Assembly: GCA_015039365.1 (NCBI GenBank)
Contig: WION01000383.1
Location: 1-49,969 of the forward strand
Source: Amanita rubescens
Taxonomy: Eukaryota > Basidiomycota > Agaricomycetes > Agaricales > Amanitaceae
Direction of reading: 5' to 3'
Length of the DNA stretch: 49,969 bases
Position 1 is the first letter of the stretch; the number at the start of each line of letters is the position of its first letter. The position numbers and the translations under genes are program-made. Below are positions 1 through 10,982 of the stretch, one piece after another. The notes under the pieces were generated by a model. The model was given only the letters and a program-made list of their open reading frames with translations. It searched no databases and had not been told where the DNA came from.

Positions 1-34
1 CCTGACATATCCAGGGCTCGAGTAATAAGAGTAG

Positions 35-1136
35 AACAAAAAATGTCAGATGGAGTTGGTTGTAATATCCAGACGGATCAAATTTTGCTTGTCTACCCAC
101 TTGACAGCGAGTCATTCGATTGAGCTCCTTATGGCTGCAGAAAATGAGGCCATTTCCAGGCGAGATCGTCAGACATTTTACCGCCAACTCTACGCGTGTG
201 ATTCTGAACCACAGATGACTCAAGCTATGTGCGGAATTGGAGCTACGACTCGTGAAGAGCCGTGAACTTTTACAAACAGTTTGCAGGTGTGAGTTGGCGC
301 ACACAAACAGATCCGGAAGGCAGAACCAAACTTGCCAAATTTATCCACATGCCTACAGCCTGGAAACCTCAATAAAATTCTCCGTTGATGACCGAGGGTC
401 GTGCATGATGCTCCTGAATTTTCGGAGGATTAAACAAAACATCCGACCCCAAATTCCATCCCGTTCAAGAAGTCATTGTTCGTCCACGATGCGATGCGTC
501 CAACGGTCCTGAAACGACAAGCTCAAACCAGCTCAAACCACGCGCACATGGACCTACAGGAATAAACACTTCTACGCAGACCATTGTACGCCACCTCCTT
601 CTACACCGTAAAATGCTCGTCTCGATGATTCGTGCCCAGATTGACAGAAACGTTGACTGCTGTGTCGAAGCGTGCACCCCAGGACTTTCCTAATCCAGAA
701 GCAAAATGAGCGGAGGATCAACGACTTACCCGATTAGGTAGGTACTGGTGCTTATTTTAGACTAGCGTGTCCAGGAACATCAACCAAACCGACTCCGCGA
801 ACAATTGTTCAAACTGTTCGAACCTTGTCCCAATCCGTCATCATCAACAAGCCTTACCTTGGATTTGCCGACTGCCGTTCCGGGCCAAAGGCGCTTACTC
901 CAAACTCCATAACTAGCGTTCAACTCGCGTCACGATTCGGCTGTGCTGCGGATTCGCCAAGTGGCACGTTGAACAAACGCGGCGGAGGTCTGTAAACACA
1001 CCAAATATGGGTTCCGTAAACTTATCGGGGTATTCTCATGCAGTCATCCTTGTTCCACAACGATCGTATTGTTCGTCGCGTTGCTTGACCATTTCGGGAA
1101 GGAACTTGGGCTGTGTTCTCTGTGATACATGAAATA
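35..1136 (+). repeat. Block X upstream segment, copy 1
   Basis: About 1.1 kb of DNA upstream of gene X1 that recurs, with many substitutions and small indels, upstream of X2 (17480-18723) and X3 (22770-23793). Shared landmarks are a stretch containing 'tcaaattttgcttgtctac' near 80-100, a 'gaacttttacaaacagtttg' stretch near 262, and the palindrome at 799-810. No open frame is conserved among the three copies, so I read it as non-coding 5' flank or a long-dead gene carried along when the X gene was duplicated. Confidence 0.75.
799..810. promoter_or_regulatory. 12-bp palindrome upstream of X1
   Basis: The perfect palindrome GAACAATTGTTC lies 326 bp before the proposed X1 start. The same 12 bases are unchanged in the X2 and X3 flanks (18372-18383 and 23457-23468), 320-340 bp before the matching ATG, while the surrounding DNA has drifted. 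This is the pattern of a dimeric transcription-factor site, but a binding role is inference. Confidence 0.45.
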
Positions 1137-2423
1137 ATGGCAGAACAACAGCCGGTGGCACAAAGTTCCAATATGGCCCAGGCGACAAAACCGGCACCCA
1201 CTTACGGCAAATCCGCTCTTCGCGTCTCATATAAAGTCCCCTTATCCGTCCGTCTTCGCTACACTCTCACTTCCATCGCCCGTTTTCTCAGAATGTCGTC
1301 GAAATCTATCCATTTCCAATCCATAGAGTTTAAACCTCTCAACAACGTCTACCGCGTCGACAGTTACCGCGACTACCTCTGCTTACTCTACGCCACGCCG
1401 AAAAACGCCGGCCTCTCTCGCGAACATTGGAAGGTCACGGAGATCAACACATACAAGGACCACAGCACCAAAGTCCGACACGAATATTTGATCGCCAATC
1501 TCAGCGACGGCAATGGAGGAACCGTTTTCCTCCGTATCGAACGACGGTTACAGGACTCTTCCGCCAAAGCATTCGGAAAAGCCATCATAGGAGGACGTAG
1601 CTCAGGAAGCCGCTCACAAACCGGACCCACCACTTCTCCTCCTCAAAGCAACACCGATTCAGATTCTCAAGACGGCGCGGCGACGACAACCGTCAACGAC
1701 GGTAGAGCCAAAAAATTCAAAAAGAACGCGGTGGACGAAGTCACCCTATTCGATCCCGACCTGCCTAAAAGCAAGGAAGAGATAAAGAGTCAGGTACTCG
1801 TCGAACGTATCGTGTTTGCCCACGAAAATCAGATACCGCTTTCGAAATTGGTCGTTTTGGCTTGTGCTATTAATGATCATTCAAAGGAATATCATTTCTT
1901 TGAAAAGAATTGTTATTGGTTTTGTTATTGTGCTGTGGAAGCGCTTAAACAACGTCATTTGGGAGTTCCAAAGCCGGTTAATGGGAAACAAGGGTCTTGG
2001 AGGGGGTTGCCGACGGGGCATTTGTGGGATGAGGTTGATTTTGAGGTGTTGTTGGGAAAGTTTGATACGATGTGGGGTTCTTTTGATCAGAGGGTAAGTT
2101 TTTTTTTTTGATTGACGGCGCCTGACGTTAATGAAAATTTGCAGATTGATGATTTGATTAATCATCCGGATAACAAGCATTTAAAGGTGGCTAAGAAGCA
2201 GGCGGAGGAAGCGGAACGTCGTGCGGAGGAAGAGAGAATGCAGAAGGAGGAGGAGAGGAAGCAGAAGGAGGAGGAGAGGAAGCAGAAGGAGGAAGCAGAG
2301 CGTCGTGCGCAGGATTTGGAACGCCAGCTCGCGGAGCTCAAGGCCCAGCTGGCAAGCAAAGGTAATGTTCTCGCCAACACTTGACAGTGGCGGTTGGCTG
2401 ACGTTCGCGATTCTGCAGCCTGA
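1137..2423 (+). CDS. X1: putative permuted papain-like protein with C-terminal coiled coil
   Basis: Proposed exons are 1137-2093, 2145-2361 and 2419-2423, with GT-AG introns of 51 and 57 bp, giving about 392 aa. The ATG at 1137 is preferred over 1113 because X2 starts at the equivalent codon. The N-terminal half holds REHW (His97) and HEYL (His115). After a Ser/Thr-rich linker (about residues 150-190) comes a hydrophobic strand (LVVLACAIND) and then FFEKNCYWFC with Cys259. The order His then Asn-Cys-x-x-Phe is that of permuted papain folds (LRAT, NlpC/P60-like), so a thiol hydrolase or acyltransferase activity is possible; that is inference. The tail is an E/R/K-rich heptad coiled coil. There is no signal peptide or membrane segment. 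If the last intron is not removed, translation instead ends at 2384. The protein is not recognised by name. Confidence 0.75.
2222..2310 (+). repeat. Heptad-encoding minisatellite in X1
   Basis: In exon 2 of X1, imperfect 21-bp units (gaggagaggaagcagaagga type) each encode one seven-residue E/K/R/Q heptad of the coiled coil. The matching tract in X2 (19786-19890) has five units, and in X3 it has shrunk to almost nothing. Confidence 0.7.
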
Positions 2424-2639
2424 GAGCCGAGATACTTACCCCGGCGACATTGTTCCTTGCTTGCTTGTTCTTCAAGACTTCTCACCTGCATACGCATACA
2501 TCTATTACTAACAGACACTACAATAGTCTGGCACTTCCATACCCTTGGACTGGATCTAAACGATGTTTTACGAGCATATTATGATATATTGTGTTGCTAT
2601 ATTCTGACTTGTATTTTATGAAATTCTGTATTCGAGTTG

Positions 2640-3260
2640 AAAGCGTTTCGGCTCCGACACACCGTCACGACCACCATCAGCGTTTCCGTCGTATGCACGC
2701 AAGACGCCCTGAGCCCGTCGCCTGCTACATCAGCTCGCTTCAACCTCCCAACACTCTTCCTGCCACGTCCCTTCCTTTTCTGGTTCCGTCGAACTTTTGC
2801 CCCGGATGTGGGACGATTCTGCCTCTCAGGTACTCCAACTTTACCGGTCTGGAACACCCTCGTTCATATCCGCGTCATAGTACCGGCCATCCCGTCACTA
2901 CTTCCATCAGGCTCAGTCCCTGCTACTACGAACATGTCTCTCAGCCCGCCCAACACGGCCTCTCCCTTCAACGCTTCAATCGCCGTCACAGACAACACAA
3001 GCAGCAGCCTAGATGACTTGCGAGTCCGCGCCTATGCTGAACGTAGGACGTCTATTGGCTCTTAATCCCCACCCAGACGAACATGCTCCCTGGCCGTGCC
3101 TACGCAGAAGGTAGAGCTCCAGCTCGCACTTCCGCTTTTCTGTCCCTCCGCCACGACACCGAAATTGGGGAAAAACGACCTTCGTTCAGCAGTAGTGCGC
3201 GTCTGCAACACGGTCTCAACCACTACACATGCCGACTATGCAGCTCCTAGTATCAGATGA
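2640..3260 (+). pseudogene. Y1: degenerate coding-like repeat, copy 1
   Basis: This stretch matches 8865-9440 (Y2) and, in part, 16010-16110 (Y3). Shared pieces include 'ctcaggtactccaact' and an ATG followed by a Ser/Pro/Asn-rich frame at 2934-3065 (starts MSLSPPNTASPFN; Y2 has MSPSPSNTASPFN). A later block around 3090-3210 reads EGRAPAR-S-AF in both Y1 and Y2. Frames shift between copies, so all are probably remnants of one unidentified Ser/Pro-rich protein gene. No intact version is present in the window. Confidence 0.5.
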
Positions 3261-4240
3261 GCAGCGTCTCAAATTGTTCTTGCGTTTCTGATACGAGGAG
3301 GGCGCGTCTCATTTTCAGATCCGCCCCTTCACTCCTCTCTCATCATGGTGCATCGCCACCCCGACACCCTAGCAAGATAATCCTGCATTGCTACACGCCC
3401 AATTGCGACCAAGTAAGTCTTCTCGTGCTTTGATCGATTGATTCTACCAGCTCAACCACCTCACCGTAACGGTCGCCTATAGTCCTGAATGCCAAGATTA
3501 TCCGTCCAATCAACCACTACCCTACGGAACCTGCACTCGATCCTATTCCTCATGCTCACGTCTGCCCTAGACAAGGAAGCAAAATTGCGAACTTTGCGAA
3601 CGACGCTAACCGTCCGTGGATGTCGTCCACTTCAGCTTCAAGTTGTGGCCGTTGAGCAGCATGTGGCCGTGATAGGGCGTGTGTGTGTGGACGCAGGTGG
3701 ATAAATAATTAGACCATACCAACAATGACATGCGCAGTGGCCATAGACGTAAGAATCTCATGTAAGCGCTGTAACCAGAGCACGGATCTCGTGGGCAAGG
3801 AGAACACACGGAAAACGATTGGTTTTAGGAGAGACGCAGGAAAGGGATCCCGTTAAGCTGCGGCTGTGCTAGTGACAGAAATTAAACTGTCAGTGTCACG
3901 GAATCGTCGGAGCAACCGGAGACAACGGAACATTTTAGAAGAGAGAATTTCACGGACGTTCCGTCTCGTTATGGTAAGGGGGCGAATTTCTTAAATTTCG
4001 CCGGCTGTGACGAGTGATGGTAACTGTCACCGAATCGTCGGACTGAACTTCCTACTACTGGGAATCTGCTAATGTTAATGACGAATTCAAACCCGAATCA
4101 AACCTCTTTGCCCAATCCGACCGCTGGAGTAGTTCAATTTCGCGCTCCCTTGTTGCGCAAGCCGATTTCTGTAAACTCAAACTTGCAAAAACACGTGACA
4201 CTTTGATTGTAGGAAGCGCATACGAGATAAAACTACATTG
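3261..4240. other. Intergenic, no gene seen
   Basis: Short open frames here lack family resemblance and plausible splice sites. Two imperfect copies of 'gtcac(c/g)gaatcgtcgga' occur at about 3894 and 4026. I see no RNA gene or mobile-element ends. Confidence 0.6.
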
Positions 4241-4422
4241 AAGTCATATGAAGTTACAGGACACTGGTAGAAGAAAAAACAAGAGAATGAAAACCGGCCC
4301 GACCGACTGTACTAAAATCCAAAATAGTATAGCCGATTTGTTGTTCTTTCTGAGTTGCTTCAAAACTAATAAAACGGAGTTGGGGCAGGTGGTGGTCAAG
4401 ATGAAACATGAAACTCACGAGA

Positions 4423-4901
4423 TCATTGGATAACAACATCAATGTCATAACGCCCAGAGAAATAACCCCTGTCATCGAAAATTTGGGTCCAGACCGCGAA
4501 AACTCCTGGGGTCCTACTGAATATTGCCGTGTGGATAGGGAGGGCGATGATTGCTCCATGGCCAGGTAACCCTGCCCAGGCTACCCCATTAGAATCATTC
4601 CAGATAGTCAGTGTCCCCTAAAGGCGGACCGTTGCATTAGTTGATGGCAGATGGGCAAATGATCGAATCAACGTACTGCAAGTCGAACACGGTCCTTCAC
4701 AGTCACGACGGCTAGGGTTTCAATTTTCTCTTTTGGATAGAGAAAGGAAAGGATGTTGCCCCCGTCCCCATCCTCGTACTTGTATGTTCCGGGTTCTGCA
4801 TACTCCTCGCTGGTACTATTAGCGCCCAAATCAACAATCTTCCCGCTAGGAAGGATCAAGCGAAGGGGGGAGGCAAGTTTGTTCTCGAATTTAATGGTCA
4901 T
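4423..4901 (-). CDS. Small unidentified protein, two exons
   Basis: Exon 1 is 4901-4677 and exon 2 is 4617-4423 on the minus strand. They are separated by a 59-bp GTACGT...TTTAG intron in phase 0, giving 139 aa. The protein opens MTIKFENKLASPLRLILPSG, followed by alternating hydrophobic/polar stretches. Its second half is rich in Gly and aromatics (IWND, AWAGLPGHG, FSGRYDIDVVIQ), which suggests a single all-beta domain. It has no signal peptide or membrane segment. The base just before the ATG follows a CTAG, so a further upstream exon is possible. The family is not recognised. A related but broken exon lies upstream at 5370-5470. Confidence 0.6.
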
Positions 4902-5369
4902 CTAGGGTGAATGTTGAAAGAGTGAGCATCTCGAAAGTCAACGGGAGGATAACTTGACGAGCGGGGTGCACCACGAACCTCGACAAATTGCTAAGCACTC
5001 GAAGGTATGTAGCTTTCGAGTACGGAATTTTAGTGCGATGGCGAAGTGGTGGATGGAAGACGACGTACAGGAACTGGTATTTGAAGAGGTGGTTGCTCTG
5101 AAGAGCTTACGGTGTATGGGGCCATCTTATATCGTTCCACCAGCAAGATACGTCGCATCTTGACATCAATTGATTCCTCATCTACGCCCCAGATCTGCCA
5201 GTTGTTCTGTTTCCCCATCTTGGGGACCGAACAGTTCCTTTATTGCGAGATGATATTCAACACTTGCGGCACGGTCATTTTGGAATTGAAATGGATTTAT
5301 GTAAATTGGGAAACACTTTCCGCACTACTAGGTAAGCGCCGGCTAAAGCCGACTGCGACCTTGCTCCTT

Positions 5370-5470
5370 TCAAGGCAGTTTCAATCTGTACGCTTTGGGC
5401 TTGATAATTTCGCCGTTTTCGTCGTAGGCCAGAATCACGTTCAATTTGTGTGTGTTGGTTAATTGGAAAT
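5370..5470 (-). pseudogene. Possible degenerate relative of the 4423-4901 gene
   Basis: On the minus strand, after a CTAG acceptor-like site, a 33-codon frame reads FQLTNTHKLN VILAYDENGE-type sequence and then stops. It aligns loosely with FENKLASPLRLILPSGKIVD of the downstream gene: the same spacing of strand-like segments around a turn with Gly. I found no second exon equivalent to 4617-4423. The rest of 4902-5960 shows only short frames; one begins with an ATG near 5858 (MASAISRFPNGV, minus) that I cannot connect to anything. Confidence 0.3.
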
Positions 5471-6127
5471 CTAGAATGTATGAGTGTCGGTTCACAATGA
5501 ACAGTCGTGATCACTCCTTATTTTCAACCTGCAATGAATTTTATGTTATCGTGTACGATTACACTGGATGACGGAACAATGATAATGCCTAAGTTGTCAG
5601 TTAGCGTTAGATATTTACATGGTGGAAGCATTCCTTGAACAAAATGAGCAGAGGCCAAACGAGCACTCGAAAACACTCTCCAATTGTTTCGTCTGAAAAT
5701 TGAGATGTCGCACACTAGTACCGTCGCTGGGAAACGGAGACCAAGTAAGACTTGTAACGGCAGAGGTCACAGGACACACCCCATGATGTAGGAAATTTTT
5801 CATTAAGACGTAGGACACTAACACCATTGGGGAAACGAGAAATGGCGGAAGCCATAAGTTGTAACGTGAACGCAGTTCGAAAATTTTCGAGATAAGATCT
5901 AAGATAGGCCCCGCATTAAGGGGTCCGAGAAACCTTGCGGAGCGAGGTAACAAGTTGTAATATTCCGACGTGACAACTAACGTCGTGACATCGCCACCTT
6001 GTCTGCCACCGTCGTCGTCACATCGTTCGTCCGTGGCTTCTCGCTCCTGGTGATGTACGCTTCCGGCTCTTACGCAAATGTTCTGTATTCTACCCGCTCT
6101 GTCGGTAGAGGTTCTAGAAGCTTGTCT

Positions 6128-6510
6128 TTTTCATCTCCGCTCAAGTTGCCGCTTCCTAAGTCTGCGTCTTGAGATTGTTTGGATTAATTCGGCTCCCATT
6201 TCTATGGTATCTCAGGCCATAGGCACTATCGATGAAAAAAAGTGACACCACCCAAAAGCTGCGCTACGCATCTTGCTCTTCATCTCCGCTCGTTGCCGCT
6301 TCCTCAAGAACACGGCCGAGATCTCTGTCGTCGATGAAGTCGTGTAATGATGTCTTCGCTGGGAACTTTTCCGGGTCGATATTCTTGCGAGTCCACGTCT
6401 TGGGATTGTTTAGCTTGATTCGGCTCCCATTTTCTATGGTATCTCAGGCCTCAGGCACTATCGATGAAAAAAGTGACACCACCCCAAAAGCTGCGCTACG
6501 CATCTTGCCA
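6128..6510. repeat. Imperfect tandem duplication
   Basis: Two units of about 155-230 bp share 'tcatctccgctc(a)(a)gttgccgcttcct' near 6130 and 6284, and then 'ttcggctcccattt(t)ctatgg' through 'gcgctacgcatcttgcc' near 6190-6282 and 6420-6510. No coding sense is conserved. The block sits directly upstream of the beta-trefoil gene and may be a duplicated promoter region. Confidence 0.65.
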
Positions 6511-6631
6511 GCCTCATGACCCACTTGCCTGGTGATCAAAATGTCAATGATCGGGGACGTTTCCAATTTACAAGACATAACCCTGCCATCTCTTTACGCC
6601 TCCCCATTCTCGAAATCGAGTCTCTGACAAC

Positions 6632-7714
6632 ATGCCTTTGGTACACATCACTGTCTATACGATCCACAACGACTTGACCCGCACTGCCCTTGACTTCGCG
6701 TCACCCCTCCGTGGTTGGGGATCGCATGGCAGACAAAACCAACGGGTAGGAGATGAGCCTTTGTATGCTAGCAGACATGCTGAGGCACTCTTTACACAGT
6801 GGAAAGCCATCGCAGATGACGCAGGGTGGACGCTCCAGAACCAAGGAGTCAATATAATGATGATAATAATAATCAGCAGCATCGCTTCCTTTCTGCATAG
6901 AGTATTCGACCTTCAAGCTGACGGCATGCCTATTGCTCTTCAGGCTTTGGCGCCTGAGGTTACGCAAGCGGTTGATGGTCTGCGTCTAGCTGAGACTAAT
7001 GCTCTGACTGAGGATTTGGCTGAGGCATGAAGGTTTGTGGCGCAAAGAAGACTTCAGGAGGAAAATAACAAGCGTGCTCAGATTTGGTCCTTCGTTCTGG
7101 TTGTTCAGCTGTCTATCCAAGATGGCGTTTATAAGATCATAAACTCCAAGACAGGAACCGTCCTTGGCTTCGCGGATGACACTTTAAATACCCCAGGTAC
7201 GCACACATTAAATACTGTCTCTGTTCAGCTGCAACCGCTGACCCCTTTCCGTGTGTCATTAGTTCAGGGCCTGGTATCCCGGAACGGCAACCTATTTCAG
7301 CAGGTATGATATTGGTCTTGGTCCGCAGGCACATCGCTCTCACTGTGCTCGCAGTGGAAAGTCACGGAGGTGAACGGTGACCGCTCCGAGTTGAGAATTA
7401 ACAATCGCTTCCTTGGCCTGGGCCCGGCACCTATTGGAACTGCAGCTGAGCCTGTGGCAAGAGATGAGAGAGCCCTTCACGGCCGAGTTGAAGCCCAGAA
7501 GAGGATTTTTGCCATCCGGAGGGTCCCCAATACTCAATTTTACAAGTGCGAAGTTTCTTGACAATCTGCGTGGTATAATGCTAGGATTTTCTTGGATGAT
7601 AACGTCGGTGTTAGTCGCTTTGCAGTCAATCTTGCCCGGATTGCGAATGCGAATGGACCAGCTCTCACGGTCTCAGAGATCCCGACCCTGCTGAGTTTTG
7701 TTGAACACAACTAA
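6632..7714 (+). pseudogene. Beta-trefoil (ricin-B-like) lectin-like gene, degenerate
   Basis: Exon 6632-6745 encodes a first strand set ending GWGSHGRQNQR. A 54-bp intron (6746-6799) then joins it in phase 0 to WKAIADDAGWTLQNQG. QNQR-W followed by GWTLQN is the classic QxW repeat of ricin-B/CBM13 domains. A second unit near 7113-7195 reads DGVYKIINSKTGTVL, and a third near 7270-7420 joins NGNLFQQ to WKVTEV across an intron at about 7307-7352. A C-terminal non-trefoil part follows (RRVPNTQFYK near 7520, then a frame change to WYNARIFLDDN and a TAA at 7714). At least one stop/frame break at about 7559-7590 and unclear middle exons make it a probable pseudogene. A trefoil plus C-terminal domain layout recalls MOA-type mushroom lectins, but this is a weak inference. 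Confidence 0.55.
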
Positions 7715-8770
7715 TGTAGCCCAAACCCAAACGTGGGCTTTCATTTAGTGGTGCAGTCGAGCGCGCGTGTGTTAGTATGGACAATATAATCGGTGCCTCT
7801 CGTGTATGAATATATCGATGGTTCATTGCGAGCGAGCGAGAGTTTCAGATATGATCACATGCCGCCGCGATACGGGCGAACAAGTAGTCGTCGGGTAAAA
7901 ATAGCGAGCGAGATCATGTGGCTGTGTCGCGGTCTTTCCGGATCTTTACGCGCCGAGGCTCACTCAAGCAAACATCGAGACTTAGACGCCAGGAACCGGT
8001 TTGCTTTCAAGCCCAGCTCTACATATTTGGATAAGTTCTCCATTGGGCAACGTGGGTACGTCCACTATGCTACAGGTCAATGACGCAACAATATAGACGT
8101 GTGATGAATGTATTGACTACATGGCGTCCTACCAATTGCAAGCGAAGGATGCGGTATGCAGGTTGTTCAGGCCATACGGCGGAGTGGAAAACGACAGTCC
8201 GTCCAACATTTACGAAGGTGTGTTCATTCCTTTCTGTATACCTTCAATCCTGACCGTCGTTCGCAGGCCTCAGATCCTTCATTCAGGCTGCCAACATCCT
8301 TGATCCACACCTAGTCCATCCACCAACCAAACCCGACCCCAACCTTTATCAATTCCACATTCCCACCCGGTTACAACCCATCGACAAACGTCAGGAAATT
8401 CATATTGGATCTTCTTGACGGAGCACGGGATTCCGTACGTCACAATCCAACCTCTTGCTTCCAATTGCTTCAAGTCCCTCGGATGGTATATCGATCCCTT
8501 CGCTTTTTTCTTGTCCAATCTGACCATTCCACTGACAGTGATCCTCGCAGCACTACCCCATGTTTATCATACCCGACGGCCTCTCGAGGCCCACATGCAA
8601 AACTCACATGTAATCCCAATTTTATTGTCCTTTCTCGATTGACAAGCTGATGAATCCCAGCAGCACCCCCTGCTCTCGGGAGGACAAGTCAAGCTCAAAG
8701 TCTAGCTCATCCAACGGCACAATCAACTAGATGTGCTTATATTCGGAAACTCACAGAAGCACGCATTACT
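7715..8770. other. Region with unassigned coding-like pieces
   Basis: An ATG at 8121 opens MASYQLQAKDAVCRLFRPYG. A second piece at about 8270-8418 (FIQAANILDPHLVHPP) and a third at 8390-8640 (TEHGIPYVTIQPLASN) look protein-like but do not join by convincing splice sites. I cannot name them; they may be exons of one decayed gene. Confidence 0.3.
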
Positions 8771-8864
8771 GAGTACTTGAGTAGCAGTTTTCTAGCCCGT
8801 TGCATGTGTAGTAGTGTTTTCTCCTTTGTTACATGGATTTCTGTACGAAAAAAACCTCGAGTTC

Positions 8865-10635
8865 GGCTCCGGCACGCGGCCACCGTCAACTCAACTTCGC
8901 GTATGCACGCAAGACGCGCTCAGGCCGTCACCTGCTCGAACGGCGGCTTCAATATTAGTACGGCCAGACCATCAGCTCGCTTCAGACTCCCAACACTCTT
9001 CCTGCCTCAACGATGGCAAATTGCCCCGGATGTGGGATGATTCTGCCTCTCAGGTACTCCAACTCAATCTTTACCAGTCTGGAACACCCTCGTTTATGTC
9101 CGGTTCATAGTACCGGCCATCCCGTCATTACTTCCATCAGGCTCGGTCCCTGCTGCTACGAACATGTCTCCCAGCCCGTCCAACACCGCTTCTCCCTTCA
9201 ACACTTCAAGCGCCGTCAGTGACAACACAACCAGCAACCTTGCAAGTCCACGCCTATGCTTAGCGTAGGACGCCTATTGGCATCAGGCGCTCTTAATCCC
9301 CCCCGGCTAACAAAGACGACATGTTCCGTGCCCACCCAGAAGGTAGAGCTCCAGCTCGCGCTTCCGCTTTCTGTCCCTCCGCCACGACACCGAAACTGGA
9401 AAAACGACCTTCGTTCAGCAGTAGCGCGTGTTCGCTAGGAAAAAGAAAGAAGAGCAGAGATCATTACCGTCACGCCGCCTTTGGCTTATGTTGCTCCGAC
9501 TACTCTTAGCTCTATACCTATCGGCATCTTCCACTTCATCATTGACGGGGGTACTACTGGGTTGTATCAGTTGTCACCTGTGGCGATTGGCTATGTGGTT
9601 ATGGAGACGCAAACCAGTGGTTGAAGACCCGTTTGCGAGCGTGCCAAGCAGTCCTGCGTATTGGGAGAGTAGGTATTGTTCGTTGCGTTTGGAGGTCCAA
9701 AACAAGACAAAGGATGCAGATTATACATCGCAGTGAAGGGATACGGTCGTCTCCAAGTCACTCTCACGAAGGTGCCGCTATCACCCGTATGCGCAACAGA
9801 CTGGGCCTATCTTACAGGCCCCGTCACCCCGCGCCCATCCATTACCCAAATCATGCGTCCCGAAACTTCCAGTGGAGATTTGCCACGAAGATGATTAAGA
9901 AAGTGACGCTTGATGGATAATTCATGAATCGCCAGGGTTCCTCCTCAAGTCTGCCCTTCAATTGTCCTATCCTCTTTGATCAAACCGATCACTCATTGTA
10001 ACAGTCATCACTATGCATCCAAAACCTGAAGGTATACCCTCAAACGCCTTGCTCCTTCTCGCTCTATCTGATCTTCTTCGATCCAACAGATCCCATCAAT
10101 CGATGAGATGTAAGAATATGCCAGGCGTGAAATTGGCTTCAAGATTCATATACGGTAGCTTGACAATATAAGGAGGATACGGCTAAACGATGAACCTCGT
10201 TCGTGACCTTCGCCAAGTGCTTCCTCTATTCTCGACAAGAGTGTCGACGAGGCCCTCTTCTCTTTTCCCCCGAACGATGCTGATGACGCTTTCGACCTTG
10301 TTCGCGCCGGAAAAAAAGAAAATTAACCTATGATAGCAATACTATTGCCCTTCTTCCGCGTCCTGCCAATTTGCCCAATTGTAAGGTACGTTCAATCTCC
10401 CGTATGCTTAGCATCCGTGTGCTGATTATACTCAGTTTGAGGATCAAAACAATGCTAAGACTGGGGCAAAAATAGGGAACAGAGCTGATAGCGGCTATCA
10501 ACGACGAGGCAAAACATTGGTTCTGGTTGATGTGCTACCGAAAAGAGAGACACTTAATGAACATGCGATAGACAAGGGTAGTTGAATAATACTTTTCCTA
10601 CACGCAGCGGGGTACCGCTCTCCACATTTATACCT
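8865..10635 (+). repeat. Y2: segmental repeat, copy 2
   Basis: The left part (8865-9440) repeats Y1 at 2640-3260. The right part (about 9320-10635) repeats 16010-17290 (Y3), including 'atgcatccaaaacctgaaggtat' near 10013, an A-rich 'aaaaaaagaaaatta' near 10312 and 'gataccggaaaagagagac'-like DNA near 10540. Within it a frame near 9487-9625 reads LAYVAPTTLSSIPIGIF and ends in a stop. The Y3 counterpart is open in another frame (SASSTSSLTGGKYQLPPVAV), and both copies end a frame with ETSSGDLPRR-stop. I read this as relics of one gene plus flanks. Confidence 0.6.
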
Positions 10636-10982
10636 GATCGAATAGTCCATCACTTTGTAGAAGTGTGGTCAAGCTCTGAGGCGGAAGGAGGGTTGCTCCA
10701 GAGAGCAGCAGTGAGTTGGGGTAAGTATTGACAGACAAAATCGTCACAGAAGGTCGTTGTGGAGAAGAGGGCTCTTGAAGGGGTTGGATGGGTCAAAGCA
10801 AGAGGTCGTAAGTCAGAAAGTGCTGAGCGCTTCGAAACAGTGCAGTAGTTGGAAAGACTGGTTAACCACTTGCGTGTTGAATGCCAGGGGTCATGACCGA
10901 GGGAAAGGGGCTTCAAATGGGGCGGAGACGACATACGGTGGATAAACCAGCGGGAAAATATCTGTGACATCTGTGACACACT

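Noticed and set aside
2797..2835. CPGCG zinc-ribbon-like motif in Y1 (and 9016-9050 in Y2)
   Set aside because: A single CPxCG without a second Cys pair, in frames that are not conserved between copies.
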